DNA from: Mycolicibacterium sp. P9-22 | GTDB lineage: Bacteria > Actinomycetota > Actinomycetes > Mycobacteriales > Mycobacteriaceae | DNA length: 64,000 bases | NCBI RefSeq assembly: GCF_008329585.1 | Contig: NZ_NPKP01000007.1 | Span: forward strand, 248,001 to 312,000 | Reading direction: 5' to 3' | In this document: positions 17,691 through 25,604 of the stretch, piece by piece | Position numbering within the stretch: position 1 is the first letter of the stretch | How the letters are laid out: each line of letters starts with the position of its first letter | Position numbers and translations under genes: made by a program | The notes under the pieces: model-generated | What the model saw: the letters and a program-made list of their open reading frames with translations, nothing else | Told to the model about the DNA's origin: nothing | Database searches by the model: none

Positions 17691-18636
17691 GAGGTTTGAG
17701 CCTAGTACCGGGCATCACGGGAGCGGGCAGTCGGGCGACGGCGCCCTGGTATCCGCTGACCGAACCGAACCTGTCGGCACCGTCCTGCCAGGCTTGGCGG
17801 TAGGCGACGATCTCATCGTGGCTGCGGCCGACGAAGTTCCACCACATGAGCAGGGCCTCGCCGAACGGTGGGCCGCCCAGCAGGATCAGCCGGGCCGGCT
17901 CGTCTCCGTGGTTGGCGATCTGGAGACGATCCCAACCCGGGGACTGATAGGCGAGATCAGCGCGTTCCAGGACGGTGCCGCCTACTTCCACGTGACCGTC
18001 GTCGAGCAGCACGCCGTGCTCGAAAGCCGGGTCCACCTCCAGGCTCACGGTCGCGTGCGGATCGATATCGACCTGCGCGCCGAGCAATGGAGTAAACGTG
18101 TGCACCGGTGAACGGCTGCCGCTGAGTTCGCCGAGGAATACCCGCAGGGTGGCTCCCTCGACGGCCACAGCCTCGGGGACGTGGTGAGCGAAATCGCGGC
18201 CGGTATCGCGATCTGAGTCCGGCAAGGCGACCCAAAGCTGTACGCCGTGCAACACCGTGGCACCCGGTGTGGACACCTCGGAATGGCAGATCCCGGCGCC
18301 GGCCGTCATCAGGTTGAGCTCGCCGGGGCGCACCATCGCGTGCACACCCGCACTGTCGCGGTGCTCGATCTCACCCTCGAAAAGCCAACTCACCGTTTGC
18401 AATCCGGTGTGCGGGTGGGGAGGTACGTCCATGCCGGCCGAGGTGCGGACGTCATGGGGACCGTAATGGTCGGCGAAACACCAGGCGCCGATCATCGAAC
18501 GCTGTTTCGCGGGCAGGGTGCGGCGGACCAGCATGGCGCGAGGACCGCCGAGCGGCACTTCGCGTGCCTGCAGCACGCCGGTGAATCGTGATGCGTGGCA
18601 ATCGACTTCGTCGGGCTCGGGATCGACGTTGCTCAC
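17680..18636 (-). CDS. Pirin-family protein (bicupin), copy 1
   Basis: 318 residues from GTG 18636. The N-terminal cupin has GMDVPPHPHTGLQTVSWLFEG and AGAGICHSEV, which carry the four metal ligands (His-x-His, His/Glu and His-x-Glu) of pirin. The C-terminal domain contains PVHTFTPLLGAQV and LGGPPFGEALLMWWNFVGR, the conserved end of the family. Pirins are Fe-binding nuclear or cytosolic proteins; some bacterial ones have quercetinase activity or bind regulators. The open frame continues upstream to 19065 without coding character. Another pirin is at 49021. Confidence 0.9.
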   Translation of the reverse strand: MSNVDPEPDEVDCHASRFTGVLQAREVPLGGPRAMLVRRTLPAKQRSMIGAWCFADHYGPHDVRTSAGMDVPPHPHTGLQTVSWLFEGEIEHRDSAGVHAMVRPGELNLMTAGAGICHSEVSTPGATVLHGVQLWVALPDSDRDTGRDFAHHVPEAVAVEGATLRVFLGELSGSRSPVHTFTPLLGAQVDIDPHATVSLEVDPAFEHGVLLDDGHVEVGGTVLERADLAYQSPGWDRLQIANHGDEPARLILLGGPPFGEALLMWWNFVGRSHDEIVAYRQAWQDGADRFGSVSGYQGAVARLPAPVMPGTRLKPRVR

Positions 18637-18851
18637 CGGCTCAACCTTAGCTCCGGGCTCGCAGTGGCGCCGGGAAAGTGTTCGGGGACGGTGCCGGCAT
18701 GACGCCTCTCGGCAAGTGGTCGCACGCAGCGACGGTTTTCTAAGTGGTACCCGGGGCATGACCGGCACCGTCGGACTGTTCAACCAGCGCCCACCCACCG
18801 CTATTCCACACCACCGACCGTGACCACCGTCACCCTGGCCGGCCGTCAAAA

Positions 18852-18879
18852 TTGACGTTCCGGAAGCTAAGGTTCTACT
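18852..18879 (+). promoter_or_regulatory. Probable promoter of the secreted-protein gene
   Basis: TTGACG (18852-18857), 16 bases, TCTACT (18874-18879), ending 28 bases before ATG 18908. A GAAGGG ribosome site follows at about 18893. The -10 is only a fair match, so this is a moderate call. Confidence 0.45.
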
Positions 18880-18907
18880 GACGGGTAACTTCTGAAGGGT
18901 TGGCGAA

Positions 18908-19375
18908 ATGGCGCGTCGGAGCGCAAAAGTGCTGCTTGCGGCGATGGTTGTCGTGCCGGCAGGTGCCGGCGTGGCGACTGCGGCGCCGGCCGCCGCCGCA
19001 GTGATGCCGATGACCAGCATCGTCCGGGCCTGTGACTTCAGCGTTTCGGAGTACACCTGGCGCACCGGTTACGCCCGCGCGGTCGCCTATCTGCATCCGG
19101 CCGCCGCTGATTCGGTCGCGATGGATGTTCAGCTGCAGACCGCGCTGCCCAACACCGACTACTACGTCAAGGTGTTCCAGATGCCCCGCGGTTCGGCGGA
19201 CTGTGGTGTGGCTCCCGTTCGGGTGCGCACCGATGGCGCCGGCGCCGCGTACGTCACGGTCACCACTCCGATCGACTCGGGCACCACCGGCGTATGGGCG
19301 TCGGTCGAGCGGCCTTCGGCGTTCTCGCAGCAGCCCGCCGAGGTCTACACCACGGATTTCATCGCCAAAGTTTGA
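18908..19375 (+). CDS. Small secreted protein, unknown function
   Basis: 155 residues from ATG 18908. The first about 32 residues are a signal peptide (MARRSAKVLLAAMVVVPAG, with an Ala-rich AAPAAAAV end). The mature part has two cysteines (VRACDFS and ADCGVAP), which could form one disulfide, and alternating beta-like strands (VAMDVQLQTALPNTDYYVKV). No domain is recognised. A hairpin terminator follows at 19399. Its start is 271 bases from the divergent pirin start, and no other gene is seen in that gap. Confidence 0.7.
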   Translation: MARRSAKVLLAAMVVVPAGAGVATAAPAAAAVMPMTSIVRACDFSVSEYTWRTGYARAVAYLHPAAADSVAMDVQLQTALPNTDYYVKVFQMPRGSADCGVAPVRVRTDGAGAAYVTVTTPIDSGTTGVWASVERPSAFSQQPAEVYTTDFIAKV

Positions 19376-19398
19376 TCGGCTCGAGCGGATAGGTGCCA

Positions 19399-19433
19399 CT
19401 CCCGCTGCCGGCCCCTCAAAACGGCAGCGGGAG
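19399..19433. terminator. Hairpin terminator between the secreted-protein gene and whiB6
   Basis: CTCCCGCTGCCG (19399-19410) and CGGCAGCGGGAG (19422-19433) form a perfect 12-bp stem around an 11-base loop. It sits between two convergent genes and ends 8 bases before the whiB6 stop, so it may end transcription from both sides. No U-run follows. Confidence 0.75.
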
Positions 19434-19441
19434 CGGCAGGT

Positions 19442-19732
19442 CTAGGCAGATTCCAGAAAGAGTCTGCGCACTCGCACCGGATACCCGTTGCGTTCGGCGA
19501 GCGAGCGCAGCTGGCGTAGAGCGAAGGTGCGGCCGCGGCCTGCTTCGGGAACGGCGATGCCCGCCCAGATGCCCTCGGCGCGGGGCAATTCACAGGCCTC
19601 GCGTGCACACGCCCACCGCCGCGGGCACATCCGGCAGATCGCCTTGGCCTGCTCGTCTTCGGTGTTGGTCCAGAGATCGGGATTGCGGGTGCATTCGCCG
19701 ATCGGCAGTCCGTCCATGCCCAGTGCATTCAT
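19442..19732 (-). CDS. whiB6: WhiB6, iron-sulfur regulator of ESX-1
   Basis: 96 residues from ATG 19732, with AAGGAG eight bases upstream. It has the four WhiB cysteines (Cys14 in GEC, Cys33 and Cys36 in CRMC, Cys42 in WAC) that hold a 4Fe-4S cluster, and the GIWAGI turn before the basic C-terminal DNA-contact tail. The RTFALRQLRSLAERNGYPVR segment is nearly the same as in M. tuberculosis WhiB6, which lies beside ESX-1 and controls its genes in response to redox signals. The N terminus is shorter than in M. tuberculosis. Placed at the edge of the ESX-1 locus as expected. Confidence 0.93.
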   Translation of the reverse strand: MNALGMDGLPIGECTRNPDLWTNTEDEQAKAICRMCPRRWACAREACELPRAEGIWAGIAVPEAGRGRTFALRQLRSLAERNGYPVRVRRLFLESA

Positions 19733-19743
19733 GGTGTGTCTCC

Positions 19744-19759
19744 TTGAGCGGCGGCTCAA
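19744..19759. repeat. Inverted repeat in the whiB6 leader
   Basis: TTGAGC (19744-19749) and GCTCAA (19754-19759) are reverse complements with a 4-base gap (GGCG). On the mRNA strand it lies directly before, and touches, the ribosome binding site of whiB6. It could be a small hairpin affecting translation or a protein-binding site. Confidence 0.5.
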
Positions 19760-19776
19760 CTGCCGCGGTGAGGACG

Positions 19777-19805
19777 AATGTAGATCACAAACCGTAGCGT
19801 CGCAA
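19777..19805 (-). promoter_or_regulatory. whiB6 promoter
   Basis: On the minus strand, TTGCGA (19805-19800), 17 bases, TACATT (19782-19777). This is a good sigma-70-type promoter and gives a leader of about 38 bases before ATG 19732. The 311-base gap between whiB6 and the next gene (19733-20043) holds this site and otherwise nothing recognised. Confidence 0.65.
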
Positions 19806-20043
19806 CAGTTTGTCGGATAGAGCCGCAGCGGTTCGTCATGTCGGCGCCCTGCACTCTGCACTGAAAAGCAACAATGACGTGCGAAGATAGCGATAGCAAG
19901 GTCGATCGCCGGTGCGGTTGAGCCGTCACAATGTCCGGACGAAACTGAAGCGATTGCGCGGAAATGTCACCCCAAGCCATAGCAGTGCTCTAGGTTTAGC
20001 TACCATCAGCGGATCACAACCGGCGGCCAGGAGGGATGAACGC

Positions 20044-20775
20044 GTGGTCGAAGCCGAACCCGGTGACGACCACGGCATGGTGCGTGCGGGAGCCGCGGCC
20101 GCAGCGCGTCGCCGCGAGCTCAACGTCAGCCAGCGCAGCCTGGCTGCCGACGGCGTGATCAACGCCGGCGCGCTCATCGCCTTCGAGAAGGGCCGCAGCT
20201 GGCCGCGGCAAGCCACCAGGGCCAAACTGGAAACGGTGCTGCAGTGGCCGCCGGGTGCCATTGAACGGCTACGCCGCGGGGAACCGGCAGCGGGGACCGT
20301 ACCTCGCCGCGCCGCCGCACCACCTCCGATGGGGCCTGCCGACGAGATCCCGCTGATCGCGCAGGCCGTCGTCGCCGCCGCCAATACGTTCGGCTCGACG
20401 ATCGAAGCGCTACCCGCGGTCACCGAGCCGGCGTTCACCGCGCGGGCCACCGCGATCCTGACCGATCTGCGGCAGCTGGAGGCAGTTGCGGCCCGCGCCG
20501 CGCGCATCCAGGTGACACCCGAGCTCATCCGGGCGCTGAGCACGGTCCGTTCCCGCATCGACGAGCTGACGATGCGTGCGGCCACCGCCCCGACGGCGAC
20601 CGTGGGCCAGCGTCTCTATGCCGCGCGGCGGCGCGCCAATCTGACCATCGCGGAAACCGCCCAGGCGGCCGGCGTCGTCGAGGACGTCATCGTGCTGACC
20701 GAGGCCGATCAGCCGGTGCCCGTAGCCGATATCGCTGCCGTCGAGCAGCTGATCACTCAGATCGACTGGCGCTGA
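20044..20775 (+). CDS. Regulator with an XRE-type helix-turn-helix at each end, next to ESX-1
   Basis: 243 residues from GTG 20044, preceded by AGGAGGG ten bases upstream. Residues about 15-75 (AAAAARRRELNVSQRSLAAD ... GALIAFEKGRSWPRQ) look like an XRE-type DNA-binding domain. The middle (about 85-180) is helical and Ala-rich. The last 55 residues (GQRLYAARRRANLTIAETAQ, AAGVVEDVIVLTEADQP) again look like an XRE helix-turn-helix. A protein with one at each end is unusual. It lies between whiB6 and the ESX-1 genes and is convergent with the EspI-like ATPase gene, 7 bases away. A role in ESX-1 control is inference from position. Confidence 0.7.
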   Translation: MVEAEPGDDHGMVRAGAAAAARRRELNVSQRSLAADGVINAGALIAFEKGRSWPRQATRAKLETVLQWPPGAIERLRRGEPAAGTVPRRAAAPPPMGPADEIPLIAQAVVAAANTFGSTIEALPAVTEPAFTARATAILTDLRQLEAVAARAARIQVTPELIRALSTVRSRIDELTMRAATAPTATVGQRLYAARRRANLTIAETAQAAGVVEDVIVLTEADQPVPVADIAAVEQLITQIDWR

Positions 20776-20782
20776 GCGACCT

Positions 20783-22102
20783 TCAGAAACGTTCCCGGTT
20801 GCGATCGTCACTGGTCGGGAAATGCGCGGCCAGGGCGGCGGCGATCTCGAGGAATCTGCGCCGCGTCTGCGCCGACATCACCCGGGTACCGGCGATGACG
20901 CCGCCGGGGCGCAGATTCCCGTCGAAGGGCACCTCCACCACCGTCTGGCCCTGACCGGAGAACTGCTGAGCCAGGATGCCGCGGGTGCGCTTGTCGGCGT
21001 GGCCGTCGGAGTCGTTGAGCACCACCACGGTGCGTCGCAGCAGGCCGGTCAGCCCGCGGTTTGCCAGCCAGTCCATGGTCTGCCCGGCCGCCGCGGCACC
21101 ATCCACCCACGGCGAGGACACCACGATCAGCGCGTCGAGGTCGCGCAACACTTCCTGGGTGACGGCGCTGTCCATGGTGGAACTGCAGTCGACGATCGAG
21201 ATGCTGAAGTAGCGGTCCAGCCGTGCGGTGGCTTCCCGGTAGATGGCCGGATCGAGCACCCGCCGGCGCGCGGGGCTGCCCTCCCCGGCGAGAACGAAAA
21301 GGCCGGCGGCGTTGTTGCCGACCCTGCTGCGGATATCGGCGAACGACTCCAGGTGCTGATCCGAGGCCAGCTCCCAGTAGGACCCGACGGCCTGGGGATC
21401 GACCCGGCTGCCCAGCTTGCCGAAAGCGGTGTCGGCATCGATGGCCACCACTCGGTCATCCTGGCGGAGCTCGGCGAAAACCGAACCCACACTGGCGGAT
21501 ACGGTCGTCTTTCCCACCCCGCCCTTGCCGAGAACCCCGATCTTGTAATGGCCGCGCAGCACGCCACGGATCCGGGCTTCCAGCTCGGCCTGACGCAGTT
21601 CGTCGGGTGAGGGTCCCAGATTGATCAGACCGAACGACGCCTGGAACAACAGCCGTCGCCAGCCGCCGCCGGGCGGGACGCGCTGCACCGGCACCAGATC
21701 CCGAACCGGGATACGGTCGGCATAGGAGCCCGGTGGCGGGGGCGGTACGCGGCCGGACGGATGCCCGGGCGGTGGCCACGACGGTGCCGGGTACGGCTGC
21801 CCAGGCCCTGGCACTCCCGGCGGCCGGTTCGGAGGTGGACCCGGAACGGGCGGACGTGCCTGTGGCGGTCCCTGCGGCGGCCAGTTCGCCGGGGGCGGCG
21901 CGGACCGGTGCGACGGGATGGGACCGGTGTCGGCCCCGTGGGTCGTCGGCTCCGGGGACGGCGGTACGAAATCGACCGGGGGGCGCGACGGCGCGGGTAC
22001 GGGCGCTGGACTGGAGCTCTTCGCCGGGGCGGGCTCGTAATCGGATTCCACCGGCCCCGTCCAGCCCAGCTCACGGCGCAGTGCGTCATCGCGGTCGCTC
22101 AT
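20783..22102 (-). CDS. EspI-like ParA/MinD-type ATPase with proline-rich N terminus
   Basis: 439 residues from ATG 22102, with AGGAGG upstream. Residues 1-150 are Pro/Ala/Gly-rich. Then RRLLFQASFGLINLGPSPDE leads into the ATPase domain with the deviant Walker A GVLGKGGVGKTT (about 207-218), VVAIDADTAFGKLG (A-prime) and SISIVDCSSTMDSAVT (Walker B-like). The stretch before the ATPase (INLGPSPDE-L-x-E-x-R-x-R-x-Y-x-IGV) is clearly related to the same stretch in EspI at 33911, so the two are paralogues in one locus. M. tuberculosis has a comparable gene, Rv3860, next to ESX-1. It may act in positioning or energising secretion; its exact role is unknown. Confidence 0.8.
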   Translation of the reverse strand: MSDRDDALRRELGWTGPVESDYEPAPAKSSSPAPVPAPSRPPVDFVPPSPEPTTHGADTGPIPSHRSAPPPANWPPQGPPQARPPVPGPPPNRPPGVPGPGQPYPAPSWPPPGHPSGRVPPPPPGSYADRIPVRDLVPVQRVPPGGGWRRLLFQASFGLINLGPSPDELRQAELEARIRGVLRGHYKIGVLGKGGVGKTTVSASVGSVFAELRQDDRVVAIDADTAFGKLGSRVDPQAVGSYWELASDQHLESFADIRSRVGNNAAGLFVLAGEGSPARRRVLDPAIYREATARLDRYFSISIVDCSSTMDSAVTQEVLRDLDALIVVSSPWVDGAAAAGQTMDWLANRGLTGLLRRTVVVLNDSDGHADKRTRGILAQQFSGQGQTVVEVPFDGNLRPGGVIAGTRVMSAQTRRRFLEIAAALAAHFPTSDDRNRERF

Positions 22103-22449
22103 CGCGGACCTCCTCCTGGGCTGTCGTCGAGCGTTTTCGCCGGCCTGCACCAGTATCAACCACCGCGCCGCGCAGTCCGGATGGGCCGCGCGGGTGCCGC
22201 CGCGAGCGATCGGGATCATCCCAGGTCGCGGTCGAAAATTGGTGCATCCGGAGGTGCTCGGGCGCTGTTAGGGTCGATGAAGGGGAAGGGAATCGGTGAC
22301 CACAGCCGGCTCGCCGCGGCGAGCCGGCAATTGGTGTGAGAAGCGAAGGGGTCGAGACAGTGAGTCGAGTCGCCTTTACGGTAAATCCGGAGAATCGGTC
22401 CGCGCGGGCAACAACGACGCGACGATTGACAGCGAGGGGGAGGAGCAAC
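22103..22449. other. Divergent upstream region of the ESX-1 operon
   Basis: About 350 bases between the EspI-like gene (minus) and the first ESX-1 genes (plus). It contains the perfect palindrome at 22305-22328. A TTGGTG (22239-22244) to TAGGGT (22269-22274) pair is too far apart to be a normal promoter, and no clear sigma-70 site is seen. The last 20 bases hold a strong AGGGGGAGGAG ribosome site for the 24-codon ORF. No protein gene is supported here. Confidence 0.5.
22305..22328. repeat. Perfect 24-bp palindrome upstream of the ESX-1 operon
   Basis: GCCGGCTCGCCG and CGGCGAGCCGGC are exact reverse complements with no spacer. It lies 145 bases before the 24-codon ORF, in the gap between divergent genes. 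As RNA it would fold into a very stable stem; as DNA it could be a dimeric regulator site. It is the only long perfect palindrome in this gap. Confidence 0.75.
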
Positions 22450-22524
22450 ATGGCATACGACGTTCGTCACACCATCCACCTGCGTGAGCCCATCGCGCCG
22501 CACTCTGCGATGCGGGCGGGATAG
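22450..22524 (+). CDS. 24-codon ORF directly before espG1, leader peptide or remnant
   Basis: ATG 22450 to TAG 22524, preceded by AGGGGGAGGAG with a 5-base gap, one of the strongest ribosome sites in the window. The product (start MAYDVRHTIHLREPIAPHSA) is not recognised. Its stop is 3 bases before the GTG of espG1, which has no good ribosome site of its own, so espG1 may depend on translation of this ORF. In other mycobacteria espE and espF precede espG1; this could be the end of a lost espF, or a small protein in its own right. Confidence 0.5.
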   Translation: MAYDVRHTIHLREPIAPHSAMRAG

Positions 22525-22527
22525 CCG

Positions 22528-23382
22528 GTGTCCAGCTCCTTTGCCGGGCACGGTGAACCGACGCATTACGACGACGTGATCGCCGTCGAAGTGACGATCG
22601 ACGGCATGCTGGTGATCGCGGACCGACTCAGCCTGGAGGAGTTCCCGCCCTCGCTGGGTATCCGGCCCAACATCCCGCAACCCGAACTGCGGGACAAGGT
22701 GTGGGAGAAGGTCGTCGGCGATCTCACCGATCAAGGTGTGCTCGATCTGCACGGCAAGCCCCATCCCGAGGTTGCGGCCATGGCCGACTCGCTGTCCCGC
22801 TCGGATCGCATGCTCGAGGGTCGGTGGTGGCGCCGCGATGTCGGCGGCAAAATGGTCCGCTTCGTGGTCTGCCGGAAAGGCGACCGTCATGTCATTGCCG
22901 CCAGGGACGGCGACATGCTGGTCTTGCAACGAGTCGCTCCGCAGGTGGGTCTGGCCGGCATGGTGACAGCGGTGCTGGGCGTCGCCGAGCCCGCTGATGT
23001 GGAACCGATGACCGGGGTGTCGAGCCGGCTGGCCGAATCACGTTCACCGAACCAATTGGCGCAGTTCGGCATCGCCCCGGCCTCGGCGCGGATCTACGCC
23101 GAGGCGACGGCAAATCCGAGCAGTTGGGTGGAGATCACCGCCACCGAACGCCATTCCGGAGGCACCTACACCCAGGCCGATGTGGCGGCAGGGGTGCTCG
23201 ACTCCAAACTGGGGCGCATCGTCTCGATCCCGCGCAAGGTGAACGGTGAGCTGTTCGGCAGCTTCCTGCCCGGGACCCACGACAACCTGCAACGCGCGCT
23301 CGATGAACTCATGACATTTCTGCCCGCGGGCGCCTGGTTCGACGCCAAGTCCGACGCCGACTTCTACTACGACGGCGACTGA
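22528..23382 (+). CDS. espG1: EspG1, cytosolic PE/PPE chaperone of ESX-1
   Basis: 284 residues from GTG 22528. It matches EspG in length and order: VEVTIDGMLVIADRL near the start, PSLGIRPNIP, LEGRWWRRDVGGKMVRFVVCRKGDRHV in the middle (only part listed here), and SWVEITATERH and GRIVSIPRKVNGELFGSFLP (helix and strands) in the second half. EspG proteins bind PE-PPE pairs in the cytosol and deliver them to the ESX machine. Here it would serve PE35-PPE68. First conserved gene of the ESX-1 operon, 8 bases before espH. Confidence 0.92.
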   Translation: MSSSFAGHGEPTHYDDVIAVEVTIDGMLVIADRLSLEEFPPSLGIRPNIPQPELRDKVWEKVVGDLTDQGVLDLHGKPHPEVAAMADSLSRSDRMLEGRWWRRDVGGKMVRFVVCRKGDRHVIAARDGDMLVLQRVAPQVGLAGMVTAVLGVAEPADVEPMTGVSSRLAESRSPNQLAQFGIAPASARIYAEATANPSSWVEITATERHSGGTYTQADVAAGVLDSKLGRIVSIPRKVNGELFGSFLPGTHDNLQRALDELMTFLPAGAWFDAKSDADFYYDGD

Positions 23383-23390
23383 GGGCTGCG

Positions 23391-23888
23391 ATGGGCAACT
23401 CGCCGTATGACGACTACGACGCCGATGACGACCACAACGGCGGGCTCGACGCGCTGGACCTGGCGGCACCCGGTGCCGAGGACGACGGTGACTACGGGCT
23501 GGACGCGTTCGACATCTACCAGCCGTCGGCGCCGGCCGAATCCGACGGTACGGCAGAGCTGTCGTTCACCGTCACCAATCCACCAGGGACCGTGGCGGTT
23601 TCGGCATTCTTCGACGGGCGGGTGCAACGCATCCAGCTCTCGCCGGAGGCGGTCGAGGAGGGCGAGGAGCAATTGGCGGCCGAGATCGTGGTGATCGCCG
23701 GGCTGGCCACCCAGCGTGCCAGGGCCGCGCAGTTCTCGTACATGCTCGAGGGCATGCAGGACCACGGACATGACAGCGTCGACACCCGGGACTTTCTGAA
23801 CCGAAGCGTCGGCCTGCCGTCCCCGGAGGATGCGGATGCCGCGGAGGCGAAGGTTTTCGCGACCCGGTATCAAGGTGATCATGACTGA
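23391..23888 (+). CDS. espH: EspH, ESX-1-associated cytosolic protein
   Basis: 165 residues from ATG 23391. The first 55 residues are Asp/Tyr-rich and acidic; residues about 58-150 (TAELSFTVTNPPGTVAVSAF, FDGRVQRIQLSPEAVEEGEE, LAAEIVVIAGLATQRARAAQ) form a YbaB-like fold, as in EspH. EspH is needed for secretion of some ESX-1 substrates and sits between espG1 and eccA1, as here. Its last 8 bases overlap the start of eccA1 (ATGACTGA), so the two are translationally coupled. Confidence 0.88.
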   Translation: MGNSPYDDYDADDDHNGGLDALDLAAPGAEDDGDYGLDAFDIYQPSAPAESDGTAELSFTVTNPPGTVAVSAFFDGRVQRIQLSPEAVEEGEEQLAAEIVVIAGLATQRARAAQFSYMLEGMQDHGHDSVDTRDFLNRSVGLPSPEDADAAEAKVFATRYQGDHD

Positions 23889-25602
23889 ACACCTGGTGAG
23901 CCTGTTCGGTACCGCCGTCGGCATGCTGCCGACAGCCCCGGTCCGAGCCCTGGAGCTGTTCACCGAGATCACTTCCGCGGACGAGACCGCCTGCGACGCC
24001 TGGGTGGGCCGGCTGCGCTGCGGCGATACCGATCGCGCCACCCTGTTCCGGGCGTGGTACTCGCGGAACAATTTCGGCCAGCTGGCCGGCACGGCCGAGA
24101 TCTCGATGAACAGCCTCAATGCCCGCATCCCGATCGGCGGACTGTACGGCGATATCACCTACCCGGTGAACTCCCCGTTGGCGATCACCATGGCATTCGC
24201 GGTGCGCGAGGCCGCCGAGGGCAACTTCGCCGATGCCATGGAGGCCCTGGACGACGCCCCGGCGATGGGTGCCGAGTACCTGGTGTCCTGGATCAAGGCC
24301 GTCATCTACGGTGCGGCCGAACGCTGGACAGATGTGATCGACGAGGTGCGTGCGGCATCCGGCTGGCCGGACAAGTTCCTCGGGGCGGCCGCCGGTGTCG
24401 CCCACGGGGTCGCGGTGACCAACCTCGGGCTGTTCACCGAGGCGGAGCGGCGGCTCACCGAATCCAACTCGTCGCCGGCCGGGGAAGCCTGTGCGCCGGC
24501 CATCGCCTGGTACCTGGCGATGGCACGACGCAGCCAGGGCAACGAGGACGCGGCGATGGCCCTGTTGGAATGGCTGCAGGCCACCCATCCGTCGCCGAAG
24601 GTGTCTGCCGCGCTGAAGGATCCGGCCTACCGGTTGGTCACCACGACGGCCGAGAAGATCGCCGCTCGCACCGACCCGTGGGATCCCGCAAGCGTGCAGG
24701 CCGACCATTCCGGCCGCGAGAAGCTGCTGGCCGATGCACAGGCCGAACTGGACCGCCAGATCGGTCTGAGCAGGGTCAAGGAGCAGATCGAGAAATACCG
24801 GGCGGCCACCCAGATGGCCAAGGTGCGTGCCGCCCGCGGCATGAAGGTCGCCCAGCAGTCCAAGCACATGATCTTCACCGGCCCGCCCGGCACCGGTAAG
24901 ACCACCATCGCCAGGGTGGTGGCCAACATCCTGGCCGGTCTCGGCGTGATCGCCGAACCGAAACTGGTGGAGACCTCCCGGAAGGATTTCGTCGCCGAGT
25001 ACGAGGGCCAGTCCTCGGTGAAGACCTCTCGCACCATCGACCGCGCCGTCGGCGGAGTGCTGTTCATCGACGAGGCCTACACACTGGTGCAGGAACGCGA
25101 CGGCCGCGCCGACCCGTTCGGTACCGAGGCTCTGGACACGCTGCTGGCCAGGATGGAGAACGACCGCGACCGCCTGGTGGTGATCATCGCGGGCTACAGC
25201 GCCGACATCGACCGGCTATTGGAAACCAATGACGGTCTGCGCTCCCGCTTCGCCACCCGGGTGGAGTTCGACTCCTACTCCGCACAGGACATCGTCGAAA
25301 TTGCCAAAGTCATTGCCGATGCCAATGACTCACAACTGAGCGAAGAAGCGGCCAAGCGGGTGCTGGACGCTGCGACCCTGCTGCATGACCGGTTGCTGAA
25401 CGGCAAGCCGGCGCTGGACATCGCCGGTAACGGCCGCTACGCCCGTCAGCTCGTCGAAGCCGGTGAACAGAGCCGGGACATGCGGCTGGCTCAATCGCTG
25501 GACATCGAGAGCCTGGGGGTCGAACAGCTCAGTGAGATCAGCGATGAAGACATGGCCGCCGCGATCGCCGCGGTGCACGGCCGACTGAACATCGGCGAAT
25601 AG
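23881..25602 (+). CDS. eccA1: EccA1, AAA+ ATPase of ESX-1
   Basis: 573 residues from ATG 23881, matching the 573-residue length of M. tuberculosis EccA1. The first about 280 residues are TPR-like helices; the AAA+ domain has Walker A GPPGTGKT at about 334-341, Walker B VLFIDEAYTL (about 394-403), and an arginine-finger region GLRSRFATRVEF (about 455-466). EccA is a cytosolic ATPase that cooperates with EspG to release substrates to the membrane channel. Translationally coupled to espH; eccB1 starts 2 bases after its stop. Confidence 0.96.
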   Translation: MTEHLVSLFGTAVGMLPTAPVRALELFTEITSADETACDAWVGRLRCGDTDRATLFRAWYSRNNFGQLAGTAEISMNSLNARIPIGGLYGDITYPVNSPLAITMAFAVREAAEGNFADAMEALDDAPAMGAEYLVSWIKAVIYGAAERWTDVIDEVRAASGWPDKFLGAAAGVAHGVAVTNLGLFTEAERRLTESNSSPAGEACAPAIAWYLAMARRSQGNEDAAMALLEWLQATHPSPKVSAALKDPAYRLVTTTAEKIAARTDPWDPASVQADHSGREKLLADAQAELDRQIGLSRVKEQIEKYRAATQMAKVRAARGMKVAQQSKHMIFTGPPGTGKTTIARVVANILAGLGVIAEPKLVETSRKDFVAEYEGQSSVKTSRTIDRAVGGVLFIDEAYTLVQERDGRADPFGTEALDTLLARMENDRDRLVVIIAGYSADIDRLLETNDGLRSRFATRVEFDSYSAQDIVEIAKVIADANDSQLSEEAAKRVLDAATLLHDRLLNGKPALDIAGNGRYARQLVEAGEQSRDMRLAQSLDIESLGVEQLSEISDEDMAAAIAAVHGRLNIGE

Positions 25603-25604
25603 CG

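Noticed and set aside
18637..19065. N-terminal extension of the first pirin
   Set aside because: The frame is open but its product is unlike any pirin start, and it runs into the divergent secreted-protein gene. The GTG at 18636 gives the family length.
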